From JBFFZF01 sp050732695 (GTDB lineage Bacteria > Gemmatimonadota > Gemmatimonadetes > Longimicrobiales > RSA9): a stretch of DNA of 64,000 nt. This document shows positions 24,948-33,637 of the stretch, one piece after another (position 1 is the stretch's first letter; the number at the start of each line of letters is the position of its first letter). Below the pieces are notes generated by a model. It made no database searches, was not told where the DNA came from, and saw only the letters and a program-made list of their open reading frames with translations. Position numbers and translations under genes: made by a program. The stretch lies in contig JBOHRL010000001.1 of assembly GCA_050732695.1 (NCBI GenBank), forward strand, positions 1-64,000, written 5' to 3'.

Positions 24948-26123
24948 CTACCCCGGCATCCCCCGTTCGGTCGCCTCGTCACGATCGAGTGCCAGACGAA
25001 TCTGCCAGGCCGGCAATCCAAGCGCGCGGCTGGCCCGTAACACGTCCTCGGCCTCGGGCTTGGCTCGTACGGCACCGCCCGGCAGGCGAACCTTCTTGCG
25101 ACGGATCGTTTGACCTCGCCAGACCAGCGTGTCCTCATCACGCTCCAGAGCCGGCCGGTCGACCGGCCAGTAGCGGGCGCCGATTGTGGGCGTCTCGAGG
25201 AAGAGCGCGTTGAGAACCGTTTCGCGCGTGGCACCGGTTGCCAGCGCTTCGATGCGCAACCCGGGCCTGCCCTTCTTCATTGCGATCGGGATCGCCACAA
25301 CGTCGAGTGCGCCGGCCTCGAACAGCGCGTCCAGTGCAGGCGGCACGTATTCCGGCGCAAGATCGTCGATATCGGCCTGAATCAGGAACAGGCTCTGAAC
25401 CGCAGGTGCGGCATCGCACGCGATGAGTCGCAGGCAGTTCGGCCGGTCGGCCGGGTCACGGGTGCCTGCGCCAAACCCGGACTTCCCTGCCACGAGGCCG
25501 GCCGGGGGAGTCCGTCCCATGGTCAGTGTCGCGATGATCGCGGCGCCAGTGGGTGTCGTGCATTCGCCCTCGAGTTCGAAGCCGCCCACGGGAAGTCCCT
25601 CGAGCAGCTTAGCCGTCGCCGGTGCCGGAACCGGAAAGCGGCCATGCTCGATATCGACCCAGCCATGCCCGACGGCGATTGTGCGTGTGAAGAATGTGTC
25701 GAACCCGAGCCGATCGAAGCCGGCCATTGCGCACAGCACGTCGAGAATCGAGTCGAGCGCGCCGACTTCGTGAAAATGCACCTTCTCCGGGGTCGTGTCG
25801 TGCACCTCGGCTTCCGCGTGCGCAATACGACGAAAGCATTCCGCCGCCCACGCCCTCGCTCGCGGCGGGGCATTGGCCCGGTCCACGATTTCGAGCACGC
25901 GGTAAAGCTGCCGGTGCGCGTGCTGCTCTGGTGTCTGGAATGTGATCTTCCGGCAGGCGATGCCACGGCGTTGTACCTGCTCGAACGCGATGCTGATGCC
26001 GTCGATGCCGAGCGAGGCTACGAATTCGTTCAACCACGCCTCCTCGAGACCCAGATCGAGCAGCGCGGCGACCGTCATGTCTCCGCTGATGCCGGCGAAC
26101 GGATCGAAGATCAGGGATGACAC
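24948..26123 (-). CDS. larC: Nickel-pincer cofactor nickel insertase LarC
   Basis: Inserts nickel into the pyridinium bis-thiocarboxylic acid mononucleotide to form the nickel-pincer cofactor of lactate racemase-type enzymes. The 391 residues are one uninterrupted frame. The LarC1 part contains FDPFAGISGDMTVAALLDLG (5-24) and KVHFHEVGALDSILDVL; the LarC2 part contains ADIDDLAPEYVPPALDALFEAG. In some Lactobacillus the two halves are joined by a frameshift; here they are fused. The start is GTG at 26123 with GGAGG upstream. No larA, larB or larE is in the window, so the rest of the pathway must be elsewhere or the protein serves another enzyme. Confidence 0.93.
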   Translation of the reverse strand: MSSLIFDPFAGISGDMTVAALLDLGLEEAWLNEFVASLGIDGISIAFEQVQRRGIACRKITFQTPEQHAHRQLYRVLEIVDRANAPPRARAWAAECFRRIAHAEAEVHDTTPEKVHFHEVGALDSILDVLCAMAGFDRLGFDTFFTRTIAVGHGWVDIEHGRFPVPAPATAKLLEGLPVGGFELEGECTTPTGAAIIATLTMGRTPPAGLVAGKSGFGAGTRDPADRPNCLRLIACDAAPAVQSLFLIQADIDDLAPEYVPPALDALFEAGALDVVAIPIAMKKGRPGLRIEALATGATRETVLNALFLETPTIGARYWPVDRPALERDEDTLVWRGQTIRRKKVRLPGGAVRAKPEAEDVLRASRALGLPAWQIRLALDRDEATERGMPG

Positions 26124-26157
26124 GAGTGCCTCCGCTCACGGCGAGACGTGATCCACA

Positions 26158-27591
26158 TCATTCGAGGATTTCGGCGAGCGCGTTCTCGAGACCGCCGAGG
26201 ACGCGTTCACGACCCTGTACGATCAACACCGACACGAGCGGCGGTCCATGGACCTCACCCGTGAGCGCGAGCCGGAGTGGTTCGTAGAGTGCCCGGCCGC
26301 GTGCACCGCTCTCCTTTCCCGCCATCTTGATGGCTGCATCGAGCGACTCTCGATTCCATGCGCTTGCCGCACCGAGCGTCTCGCGGCCAGCGCGCACCAC
26401 ACCGAGCGCAGCCGCATCCGCGAGCGCTACGGGTCGCGGCGCAGGAGCCATCGGTTTGAGAACCTCGTTGATCTCACCAAACGTGGTGAGGTGCGAACGC
26501 ACGGCTTCGACCGCTTCGGGCAAGACATCATCGGTGATCCATGCGGCACTGCCATCGAGGAATGGGCGCACGGCCGCAACCAGCGCATCCAGCGGCATCG
26601 CCTCGATGTGGCGGCCCGACAGCCAGCGCAACTTTGCCGGATCGAAAACAACGTCTGCGGCGCCGACGCGGTCGAGCGAGATCTCTTCGATCAGCCGCTC
26701 GCGCGACAGGACCTCTTCACCGCTCGGACTCGACCATGCCAGCAACGAGAGATAGTTGACGAGCGCATCGGGGTGCCAACCCTCCTCGCGATACGCAGCA
26801 AGCGGCTGTGCGCCGTGCCGCTTCGCCAGCTTCTGTCGGTCCGGCCCCAGCACCATCGGCACGTGCGCGAAGATGGGCGGTTCCCGGTCGAATGCGCGAT
26901 ACACGGCCTGCTGTCTCGGCGAATTCGAAAGGTGACCGGCACCACGGATGACGTGCGTGATTTCCATCGCAATGTCATCGACGACGACCGCAAAGTTGTA
27001 GGTGGGTCGCCCATCGGAGCGGAGTACGACAAAGTCACCAATGGAATCGGGCTCGAAACGAACTTCTCCGAATACGGCGTCGTGAACGACAATGGCCGAG
27101 TCGGCCGGCATGCGGAATCGCAGCGCAAACGCATCGCTGCGGGCGAAGCGGGCCTCTCGTTCCGCGTCGCTCAGGCGATCACAGCGGCCGTCGTACGTCG
27201 CCTGCCTGCCGCTGGCAATGGCCGCTTCCCGCATCCGCTCGATGTCCTCGTCCGAACAGAAACAAGGGTAGACGGCATTCTGCTCGCGCAACCGCTCCGC
27301 CCAATGCCGGTAGATTTCCAACCGTTCGGACTGGCGGTATGGCCCATGCCTGCCGGGCGGCGGTTCGCCGTGGTATGACGGACCCTCATCCCAGTCGAGG
27401 CCGAGCCAGCGCAGATCCTGGAAGATCTCCTCGTCCGAGCCGGCTATGTTGCGGTCCACGTCGGTGTCTTCGATGCGCAACAGGACCTGCCCATGCTGCT
27501 GCCTCGTGAACAGCCAGTTGAGTACGGCGATGCGTGCGTTCCCGACGTGTAACGAGCCAGTCGGGCTCGGCGCGAAGCGTGTGCGTATCAC
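26158..27591 (-). CDS. gltX: Glutamyl-tRNA synthetase GltX
   Basis: Class I synthetase that charges tRNA-Glu. The 477 residues include the HIGH-type motif PSPTGSLHVGNARI (8-21) and the KMSKS-type motif KLAKRHG (usually KLSKRHG). The anticodon-binding helical domain takes up the last third. It overlaps uvrC by four bases at the start (ATGA). Whether it also charges tRNA-Gln cannot be decided here. Confidence 0.96.
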   Translation of the reverse strand: MIRTRFAPSPTGSLHVGNARIAVLNWLFTRQQHGQVLLRIEDTDVDRNIAGSDEEIFQDLRWLGLDWDEGPSYHGEPPPGRHGPYRQSERLEIYRHWAERLREQNAVYPCFCSDEDIERMREAAIASGRQATYDGRCDRLSDAEREARFARSDAFALRFRMPADSAIVVHDAVFGEVRFEPDSIGDFVVLRSDGRPTYNFAVVVDDIAMEITHVIRGAGHLSNSPRQQAVYRAFDREPPIFAHVPMVLGPDRQKLAKRHGAQPLAAYREEGWHPDALVNYLSLLAWSSPSGEEVLSRERLIEEISLDRVGAADVVFDPAKLRWLSGRHIEAMPLDALVAAVRPFLDGSAAWITDDVLPEAVEAVRSHLTTFGEINEVLKPMAPAPRPVALADAAALGVVRAGRETLGAASAWNRESLDAAIKMAGKESGARGRALYEPLRLALTGEVHGPPLVSVLIVQGRERVLGGLENALAEILE

Positions 27592-29429
27592 GACGATATC
27601 CGGCGCAGGTGTTCCAGCACGTGCCCGGCAAGGTTCGTCGAGAACCCCGGCAGTTGTGCGAGCTGGTCGGGCGTTGCGGCGCGCACAGCGCGAACACTGC
27701 CGAAGCGCTCGAGCAGGGCACGCTGGCGGACGGGACCGATACCCGGAATCTCCGCCAGTTCGCTGGTCAGCGTGCGCGTCGTCCGCAATTTGCGATTGAA
27801 CGTGTGAGCGAAGCGGTGTGCCTCATCGCGCATGCGTTGCAACAACCGGAGCGCGCGGTGTGCGCGACCGAAATGCAGCGGCTCCGCGCGGCCGACAAGG
27901 TAGACATCTTCTTCCCGCTTGGCCAGACTCGCAAACGTGACGTCGGTCGCGCCCGCGGCGATGGCCGCATCCCGGGCCGCCGCGAGCTGGCCTTTGCCGC
28001 CATCGATCAAGGCGAGTTCGGGCAGCGGCTTCCCCTCATCAATGCGACGGCGGAAGTACCGGCCGACCACTTCGGCCATGGACCGGAAATCGTCATTCCC
28101 CCAGTCACCGCGGATGCGGAATTTGCGGTACTCGCTCCGGTCTCGTTCACCGTTGCGGAACACGACGGCACTACCTACGACTTCGCTTCCCTGTGTATGC
28201 GAGATGTCGAAGCACACAGCGAGTCTTGGCACGACTTTCATGTCGAGCGCTTCCTGCGTCTCGTACAGGACGTCGTCCGCGCGGCCGAGTGCGCCTTCCG
28301 AGAGTACCGCTCGTTCCTCGAGCAGATGGCGCGCGTTCTGGCTCGCCAGCTCGAGTAGACGCACCTTGTCGCCTTTCTGCGGCACACGGACCTCGACCCG
28401 GCGGCCGGCGCGCTCGGCGAGCAGTTCCTCGATCGTCGCGCGATCCTCGAAATCCGCCGGGAGCAGAACCTCCCGTGGCAGATCGGAAGTTCCGACTTCG
28501 CCCTTCCCGAAGTACATCCGCGTTGCGACGGCGGCCATCAGCGCCTCATCTCCTTCCACCTCGATATTCGAGAAGAAATCGACTTCGCGGCCCAGCAGCT
28601 TGCCGCCACGGATGCGCAGCTGAACGGCGCATGCGCGATCGCCGTCGCGCGCCACGCCCAGAACATCGATGTCCCGCTCCCGGATGTCGAACGCGCGCTG
28701 CCGCCGTTCGATGCTTTCGAGACCTGCCAGCGTGTCGCGCAACGTTGCGGCCCGCTCGAACTCGAGCGAACCGGCCGCACTCTGCATCTCACCGTGAACG
28801 CGAGCCCGCACATCGCCAATGTGGCCGGCGAGGACGCCGAGCATCTCGTCGATCATGCCGCGATAGGATTCCTCGCTCTGCAACCCGACGCAAGGAGCCC
28901 GGCAGCGGCCGATGTGATAGTCGAGACAGGGCCGCTCGGGCGACTCCACGGGCAGGTCGTAGCGGCAACTCCGGACCGTGTAGAGTCGCTTGATCAACTC
29001 GAGAGCCTGCCGCATCGCACCGACTTCCGTGTACGGCCCGAAATAGCGCCCGCCGTCATTCTCGATTCTGCGCGTCACGAAGACTCGCGGAAACGCCTCG
29101 TTCAGCGTAACCTTGATGTACGGGTACTTCTTGTCATCGCGCAGTCGAATGTTGAAGCGGGGCCGGTGCGCCTTGATCAGGTTGGCCTCGAGCAGCAGCG
29201 CCTCCGCCTCGGAGCCGACGACGATCGTATCCACGTCCGCCACACGCCGCACCATCTCCTGGTTCATGATGGGCGCCGCATCATCGACCGAGAAATGGCC
29301 GCGTACGCGCGTACGCAGCGACTTTGCCTTGCCGATATAGAGGAAGTCGCCGCGGCCGTCGCGGAACATGTAGACGCCGGGCTTGCCCGGCAGGCTCCGC
29401 AGTTTCTTCTCCAGATTGCTCGGACTCAC
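27588..29429 (-). CDS. uvrC: Excinuclease ABC subunit C UvrC
   Basis: Nuclease that makes both incisions in nucleotide-excision repair. The 613 residues have a GIY-YIG domain (GVY 18-20, YIG 31-33), a four-Cys region (CLDYHIGRCRAPC), a UVR motif (LEFERAATLRDTL), an RNase H-like domain (CFDISHTQGSEVVGS, ALIDGGKGQLAAA) and two C-terminal helix-hairpin-helix motifs (EIPGIGPVRQRALLERFG). The best start is the GTG at 29429. The same frame stays open for another ~500 codons upstream, but that part is only the shadow of murJ. gltX follows with a four-base overlap. Confidence 0.96.
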   Translation of the reverse strand: MSPSNLEKKLRSLPGKPGVYMFRDGRGDFLYIGKAKSLRTRVRGHFSVDDAAPIMNQEMVRRVADVDTIVVGSEAEALLLEANLIKAHRPRFNIRLRDDKKYPYIKVTLNEAFPRVFVTRRIENDGGRYFGPYTEVGAMRQALELIKRLYTVRSCRYDLPVESPERPCLDYHIGRCRAPCVGLQSEESYRGMIDEMLGVLAGHIGDVRARVHGEMQSAAGSLEFERAATLRDTLAGLESIERRQRAFDIRERDIDVLGVARDGDRACAVQLRIRGGKLLGREVDFFSNIEVEGDEALMAAVATRMYFGKGEVGTSDLPREVLLPADFEDRATIEELLAERAGRRVEVRVPQKGDKVRLLELASQNARHLLEERAVLSEGALGRADDVLYETQEALDMKVVPRLAVCFDISHTQGSEVVGSAVVFRNGERDRSEYRKFRIRGDWGNDDFRSMAEVVGRYFRRRIDEGKPLPELALIDGGKGQLAAARDAAIAAGATDVTFASLAKREEDVYLVGRAEPLHFGRAHRALRLLQRMRDEAHRFAHTFNRKLRTTRTLTSELAEIPGIGPVRQRALLERFGSVRAVRAATPDQLAQLPGFSTNLAGHVLEHLRRISS

Positions 29430-29455
29430 GAAAGGTACTACCCCGGGCGTTCCGT

Positions 29456-31093
29456 TCAGCGGCGACCGAAGCGATGGGCCATGCGGCGCAGGGATGCCGT
29501 CGCGTCCTGAACGCCGAACCAGTGTGCGAGGCCGAAATAGGCGGCCCCGAAAACAGGTAGAATGACGAGGGCAATGACGATGGGCGCCCACTCGGGCAAC
29601 GCGGCCAGGACCAGCCGACTGACGGCAGCAGCCAGCACGGCAGCGGCGACGAGCCGCAGCGTTCGCGGTCGCGACTCCTCGATCGGCCCGAACCGTTCCA
29701 TCGCCCGCCGCCTCAGCCGTGCCCACTCGAGCCACGCCGCAATTGGACTTGCTGCGGCGAGTCCGACCACGCCGAGGGGCCGCCAGTCGGCTGCGCCTTC
29801 TGCCGAGGCCGCGAATGTGAACGGCGCGCGCACTGCATACCGCTCCAGTACGAGCATGAGCGCGAGCCCCGCTCCGGCGGACACGATCACACGAAAAAGC
29901 GCAATACGCGCCGGTGTACGCGTGTCGTTCAAGGCATAGAAGGCGGACGCGTAAAGACGGGACGCCGTCGAGGGCAACAGGCCGAGCGCATAGCCAACGA
30001 GTGTGAGGTGCACGAGTGCCGTATCGCTCGCCGTGAACGCGCCTCCCTCGTAAAGCGCGGCCACGATTCGATCGCCCAGCAGCACATAGCCGACGACTGA
30101 TGGAACGACGAGCACGACCATACGCGACAGGCCTGCACCGATTCTCGCTCGTACCGCATCGAGCCGCGCTTCGCCTTCGCGCGCGAGTTGCGGCAGCTCT
30201 GCCGCAGCGACGGACATGCCGAACAGGCTGAACGGCAGGACGTACAGCGCCTGCGCGTACCCCATCGCCGCAACCGCGCCTGTGAAGAGGTACGAAGCAA
30301 GGAACTGGTCGATCCACGCGCCAAGCTGAACGGCACCGCGTCCGAGCACGGCCGGACCTGCGTTGGAAAAGACCTGCCGCAACGCCGGGTCCGACCGGTC
30401 GGCACCGAGCCGCATCGACCGTTCCAGCCGCAGGACCCATGGCAATTGAACGAGAAACTGGAGACCGCCACCCAGCAGTGCGCCCCACGCCGCGGCAAGC
30501 ATGAGCGAGCGTTCCCCCAACCGCCCACCGAACACCACCAGCACCGTGATGATCGCCGCGTTCCAGAGTGCGGGCGCCGCGTATGACAGGAAAAACCGAC
30601 CGTGGCTGTTCAGGATGCCAAGCGCCCACGCGGAAAGAACGAGGACGCCGGTCATCGGGAAGAGGATGCGAACGCACGCGACCGTCGCATCGTACAGCTC
30701 TGGTTCGAAGCCCCGATAGACGATTCGGACGAGGATCGGCGCCAGCAGGATGCCGGCGAGCGTGAAGACGCCGGCGAGCGCGAACAGGAGCGAAAAGACC
30801 GCGCCGGCGACTCGCCCCGCGGCCTGCTTCTCGCCCCTTGCCAGCAGTGTGCTGTACACGGGGATGAACGAGGCACTGAGCGTGCCTTCGCCCAGCATGT
30901 TCTGGAGGATGTTCGGCAGGCGCAGGCCGGCGCGTAACGCAGATCCCCACAGCGTCGTGCCGAAGTAATAGCCGAGCAGTTTTTCGCGGGCGAGGCCCGC
31001 GATGCGGCTCAGCAGGACTCCGCTGGCGATGAGCTGGGCGGACCGGGCGCCGGCCGAGCGATCCGTTTCGATGGGCGGTGCAGGGGCTGGCAC
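29456..31093 (-). CDS. murJ: Lipid II flippase MurJ
   Basis: Multi-pass inner-membrane flippase that exports lipid II for peptidoglycan synthesis. The 545 residues have about 14 hydrophobic helices and the family features GVLLSRIAGLAREKLLGYYF (near the N-terminus), LPNILQNMLGEGTLSASFIPVY and a MYAxAFYALNDTRTP-like segment. The start is GTG at 31093, 21 bases after a small membrane gene. uvrC begins 26 bases downstream. Confidence 0.95.
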   Translation of the reverse strand: MPAPAPPIETDRSAGARSAQLIASGVLLSRIAGLAREKLLGYYFGTTLWGSALRAGLRLPNILQNMLGEGTLSASFIPVYSTLLARGEKQAAGRVAGAVFSLLFALAGVFTLAGILLAPILVRIVYRGFEPELYDATVACVRILFPMTGVLVLSAWALGILNSHGRFFLSYAAPALWNAAIITVLVVFGGRLGERSLMLAAAWGALLGGGLQFLVQLPWVLRLERSMRLGADRSDPALRQVFSNAGPAVLGRGAVQLGAWIDQFLASYLFTGAVAAMGYAQALYVLPFSLFGMSVAAAELPQLAREGEARLDAVRARIGAGLSRMVVLVVPSVVGYVLLGDRIVAALYEGGAFTASDTALVHLTLVGYALGLLPSTASRLYASAFYALNDTRTPARIALFRVIVSAGAGLALMLVLERYAVRAPFTFAASAEGAADWRPLGVVGLAAASPIAAWLEWARLRRRAMERFGPIEESRPRTLRLVAAAVLAAAVSRLVLAALPEWAPIVIALVILPVFGAAYFGLAHWFGVQDATASLRRMAHRFGRR

Positions 31094-31114
31094 GGCGCGG
31101 GTCAGGCGCCGCGA

Positions 31115-31417
31115 TCAGGAGCGCTCGCCCGGCGGCAACAGCCCCTCGGGCGAAGGTTTCTCCTCGAGCAGCCGGTGCAGGAACGCGCTCTCCTCATCCA
31201 GCCGATCGAGCGCCTTGCTCAGCCGATCGATCTCGCCTTCCAGCAACGCGACGCGATCCGCCAGCGCGCCCTGCGGCTCTTTGGAACGCTCGAGCCTTGC
31301 CGCCATCGCCCGACCGACCTGAGAATCCAGCACCACCGCGGTGAGCGGGATCATCAGGGCCACGAGCAGGACCACGAGGACGAGGATCAACGCCATACGT
31401 TCAAAGCTATTCCGCAT
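31115..31417 (-). CDS. Small membrane protein with coiled coil
   Basis: A 100-residue protein with an N-terminal membrane helix (about 8-30, ALILVLVVLLVALMIPLTAV) and a charged coiled coil (about 40-88) with leucines at heptad-like spacing (ALLEGEIDRLSKALDRLDEE region). The tail is Pro/Gly-rich. No family was recognised. It lies between bshC and murJ with gaps of 24 and 21 bases, so it belongs to the same transcript. It could be a scaffold or partner of the membrane protein MurJ, but that is a guess from position. Confidence 0.7.
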   Translation of the reverse strand: MRNSFERMALILVLVVLLVALMIPLTAVVLDSQVGRAMAARLERSKEPQGALADRVALLEGEIDRLSKALDRLDEESAFLHRLLEEKPSPEGLLPPGERS

Positions 31418-31441
31418 TCACCTCGCCGCCAAGCCGCTCGA

Positions 31442-33157
31442 TCAGTCATCGCAACGGACACCCTGCCAGCCGGCCGGTGCGCTCGGGGAAAGCGAGTACT
31501 GCATCGCCGCTGCCATGTCCGCGAGAATGCCCGGCCCGTAGCGGGCCACCAGCGGCAGCGCATTCATGGACCGCTCCTGCGGAGTGCCTTCCGGCTGCAA
31601 ATTCGCTGCCGCTTTCCGCAACTGTTCGATCTCGACTTCGCTGCGCTTGCGCCGGTGCGACGTGATCTTCTTCTCAACCCCCTCGAGTTGACTGAGCAGT
31701 GTATTCCGCTGGCCGGTGAGCCAGCCACGCAGCGTCGGATCGATCGACTCGGTTCTGTTCGCCAGGCGCGCGAACTCGCGATGCACGGTCTCGCGCAACG
31801 CGGCGAGCGAGGAAATCACATCGTCGGGGAGGCCATCCCGGACGACGCGTGTGACCAGCTCGTGAAACGGTGCGCGGAAATCCGTGATCGTAAGGTCGAA
31901 CCTGTCGAGTACCTTGCGGACTTTGCCTTCCACGGCGGTGACGCCAAAGCGCGGCACCACGATGGGTGGTTCGATGTCGTGCGCGTGAAAGAGACACCCG
32001 ATCTGCGCGAAGTAGGCGATTTCTGCCGGCCCGCCAACGTACGCGATCGTCGGCAACACCGCGCTCTCGACGACTGGCCGCAGAAACACGTTGGGTGAGA
32101 ACCGTTCCGGTTCGGCGTCGAGCATCGCGAACAGCTCGTCGTTCTTTATCAACCGTTTCGTTCGGCGCAGCGCCCAGCCGCCATCCTCACGCATGATGCG
32201 CTCCCGGCCAAGCGCATCATGATAGAATACATTCGCGGCATCTTCCGCGACCACGACCTGTGCGTGGTATCCAGCATCGACCAGACGTTCGGAATGGCGA
32301 GCGAGCAGGCGCGCGTGCGCCTCCGCGTTATGTAACTCGTGCATCAGGATCGGTCGCGCAGCCGCCTTGAATACCGGCGAGGCCGGATCGATCAGTGCGA
32401 GTTCATGGTCGCGGAACAGGCCGTACAGAAGATCGCCAAATGCACGACCCATCGTCGAACCCTCACGGTACGACTGGCGCAACAACTCCTCGATCGGGGC
32501 AGCGAATTCGGACTTTGGCAAAGCGTCTATGAACGCAGCCAGCGCGCCGGCGATCCCGGTCCCCAGCACACGCTCGGACATCGGGACATCGGCAGCATCC
32601 GGAGCTTCATCGAGCGTGATCCGGTGCACGTGATGGTCTGCGTCGAGGATCACCGTATGGTTGACCTCGACCCAGTCGTGGTCATCCGATGCAACCCAGA
32701 ACACGGCCATGCACGGAATGCCGAGCACCTCCTCGATCGTCTCCGCCAGACGGATCGCGGACAGAATCTTGTTGACCGTGTACATTGGCCCGCCGAACAA
32801 CCCCGCCTGCTGACCTGTCGTGACCATCACACCGTCACCGGCGAAAATCCGATCGAGCTTCCCGCCCGCAGCATCGTTCGTCGGCCGCAGAACCGAACGA
32901 AGGTCACGTCGATCTTCCGCTGAAAACCGGCCGCGCACCGCTTCGGCCTTCCTGCGATATGCATCCGCATCGGTGGGATGGGCCGCGTAAAACGCCGCCA
33001 GCGCTGGCCGAGCATCCAGGTAATCACGAACCAGTGCAGAACTCGCGGCCGGCCCTGCGTGCAGCTCGACGCCCGTACGCGAACCGTGCCGCAGGTCCGC
33101 CGATGCGGGACGTTCGCCTTCCCGCGCATGCATCGTCGTGGCGGCGCCGTCGCTCAT
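31442..33157 (-). CDS. bshC: Bacillithiol cysteine-adding enzyme BshC
   Basis: Adds cysteine to glucosaminyl-malate in bacillithiol synthesis. The 571 residues show family segments VTTGQQAGLFGGPMYTVNK, MAVFWVASDDHDWVEVNH, VVAEDAANVFYHD and YVGGPAEIAYFAQIG; the C-terminal half has the coiled-coil region typical of BshC. It is slightly longer than Firmicute members because of an N-terminal extension. The start overlaps rlmH by four bases. bshA and bshB are not visible in this window; the LmbE-domain protein at 10.5 kb is fused to NagB and is not an obvious BshB. Confidence 0.93.
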   Translation of the reverse strand: MSDGAATTMHAREGERPASADLRHGSRTGVELHAGPAASSALVRDYLDARPALAAFYAAHPTDADAYRRKAEAVRGRFSAEDRRDLRSVLRPTNDAAGGKLDRIFAGDGVMVTTGQQAGLFGGPMYTVNKILSAIRLAETIEEVLGIPCMAVFWVASDDHDWVEVNHTVILDADHHVHRITLDEAPDAADVPMSERVLGTGIAGALAAFIDALPKSEFAAPIEELLRQSYREGSTMGRAFGDLLYGLFRDHELALIDPASPVFKAAARPILMHELHNAEAHARLLARHSERLVDAGYHAQVVVAEDAANVFYHDALGRERIMREDGGWALRRTKRLIKNDELFAMLDAEPERFSPNVFLRPVVESAVLPTIAYVGGPAEIAYFAQIGCLFHAHDIEPPIVVPRFGVTAVEGKVRKVLDRFDLTITDFRAPFHELVTRVVRDGLPDDVISSLAALRETVHREFARLANRTESIDPTLRGWLTGQRNTLLSQLEGVEKKITSHRRKRSEVEIEQLRKAAANLQPEGTPQERSMNALPLVARYGPGILADMAAAMQYSLSPSAPAGWQGVRCDD

Positions 33158-33636
33158 TCGAGCCCCTTGTGGTAGGGCTCGCCCCGCACGATCGTGCCTG
33201 CGCGGTAGAGCTGTTCGGCGATCAGGAGACGTGCCACGTCATGCGGCAGTGTGAACGTCGACAATCGCATCCGTCGGTCGGCCTCCCGAATAAGCTGCTC
33301 GGAAAGACCCTGTGCGCCGCCAATCAGGAACGCAACGCCGGCGGCACCGCGCGTCGCCATGCCGTCGAGATGCCGCGCCAGACTGCTCGAACTCCACGCA
33401 TCGCCGCCTGTCCGCGTCAGAACAACCCGTTCGAACGACCGCGGCACGCGCGCCAGGAGACGTGCACCCTCGGCATCGCGGATCTGCTCGACAGTCCGGC
33501 CGCGTGCCGGTTCCTGTCGCACTTCAAGGAATTCGATGGGCCAGTATCGTGCCGCCCGGCGCTCGTACACCGCGATGGCATCTGCAAGCCGGGCACCGGG
33601 CTTTCCAACCGCGATCACCATCAGCTTCACGGCCAC
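33154..33636 (-). CDS. rlmH: 23S rRNA pseudouridine-1915 N3-methyltransferase RlmH
   Basis: SPOUT-class methyltransferase acting on helix 69 of 23S rRNA. The 160 residues end with the family signature TLPHDVARLLIAEQLYRAGT and GEPYHKGLE; the knot segment FLIGGAQGLS is present. The start is GTG at 33636, just after the gdhA stop, or the in-frame GTG at 33630, which would give the usual N-terminus (MKLMVIAVGK). It overlaps bshC by four bases. Confidence 0.95.
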   Translation of the reverse strand: MAVKLMVIAVGKPGARLADAIAVYERRAARYWPIEFLEVRQEPARGRTVEQIRDAEGARLLARVPRSFERVVLTRTGGDAWSSSSLARHLDGMATRGAAGVAFLIGGAQGLSEQLIREADRRMRLSTFTLPHDVARLLIAEQLYRAGTIVRGEPYHKGLE

Positions 33637-33637
33637 A

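Noticed and set aside
29430..30950. The uvrC frame staying open ~500 codons upstream of the chosen start
   Set aside because: This part is the out-of-phase shadow of murJ. UvrC homology starts at the GTG at 29,429.
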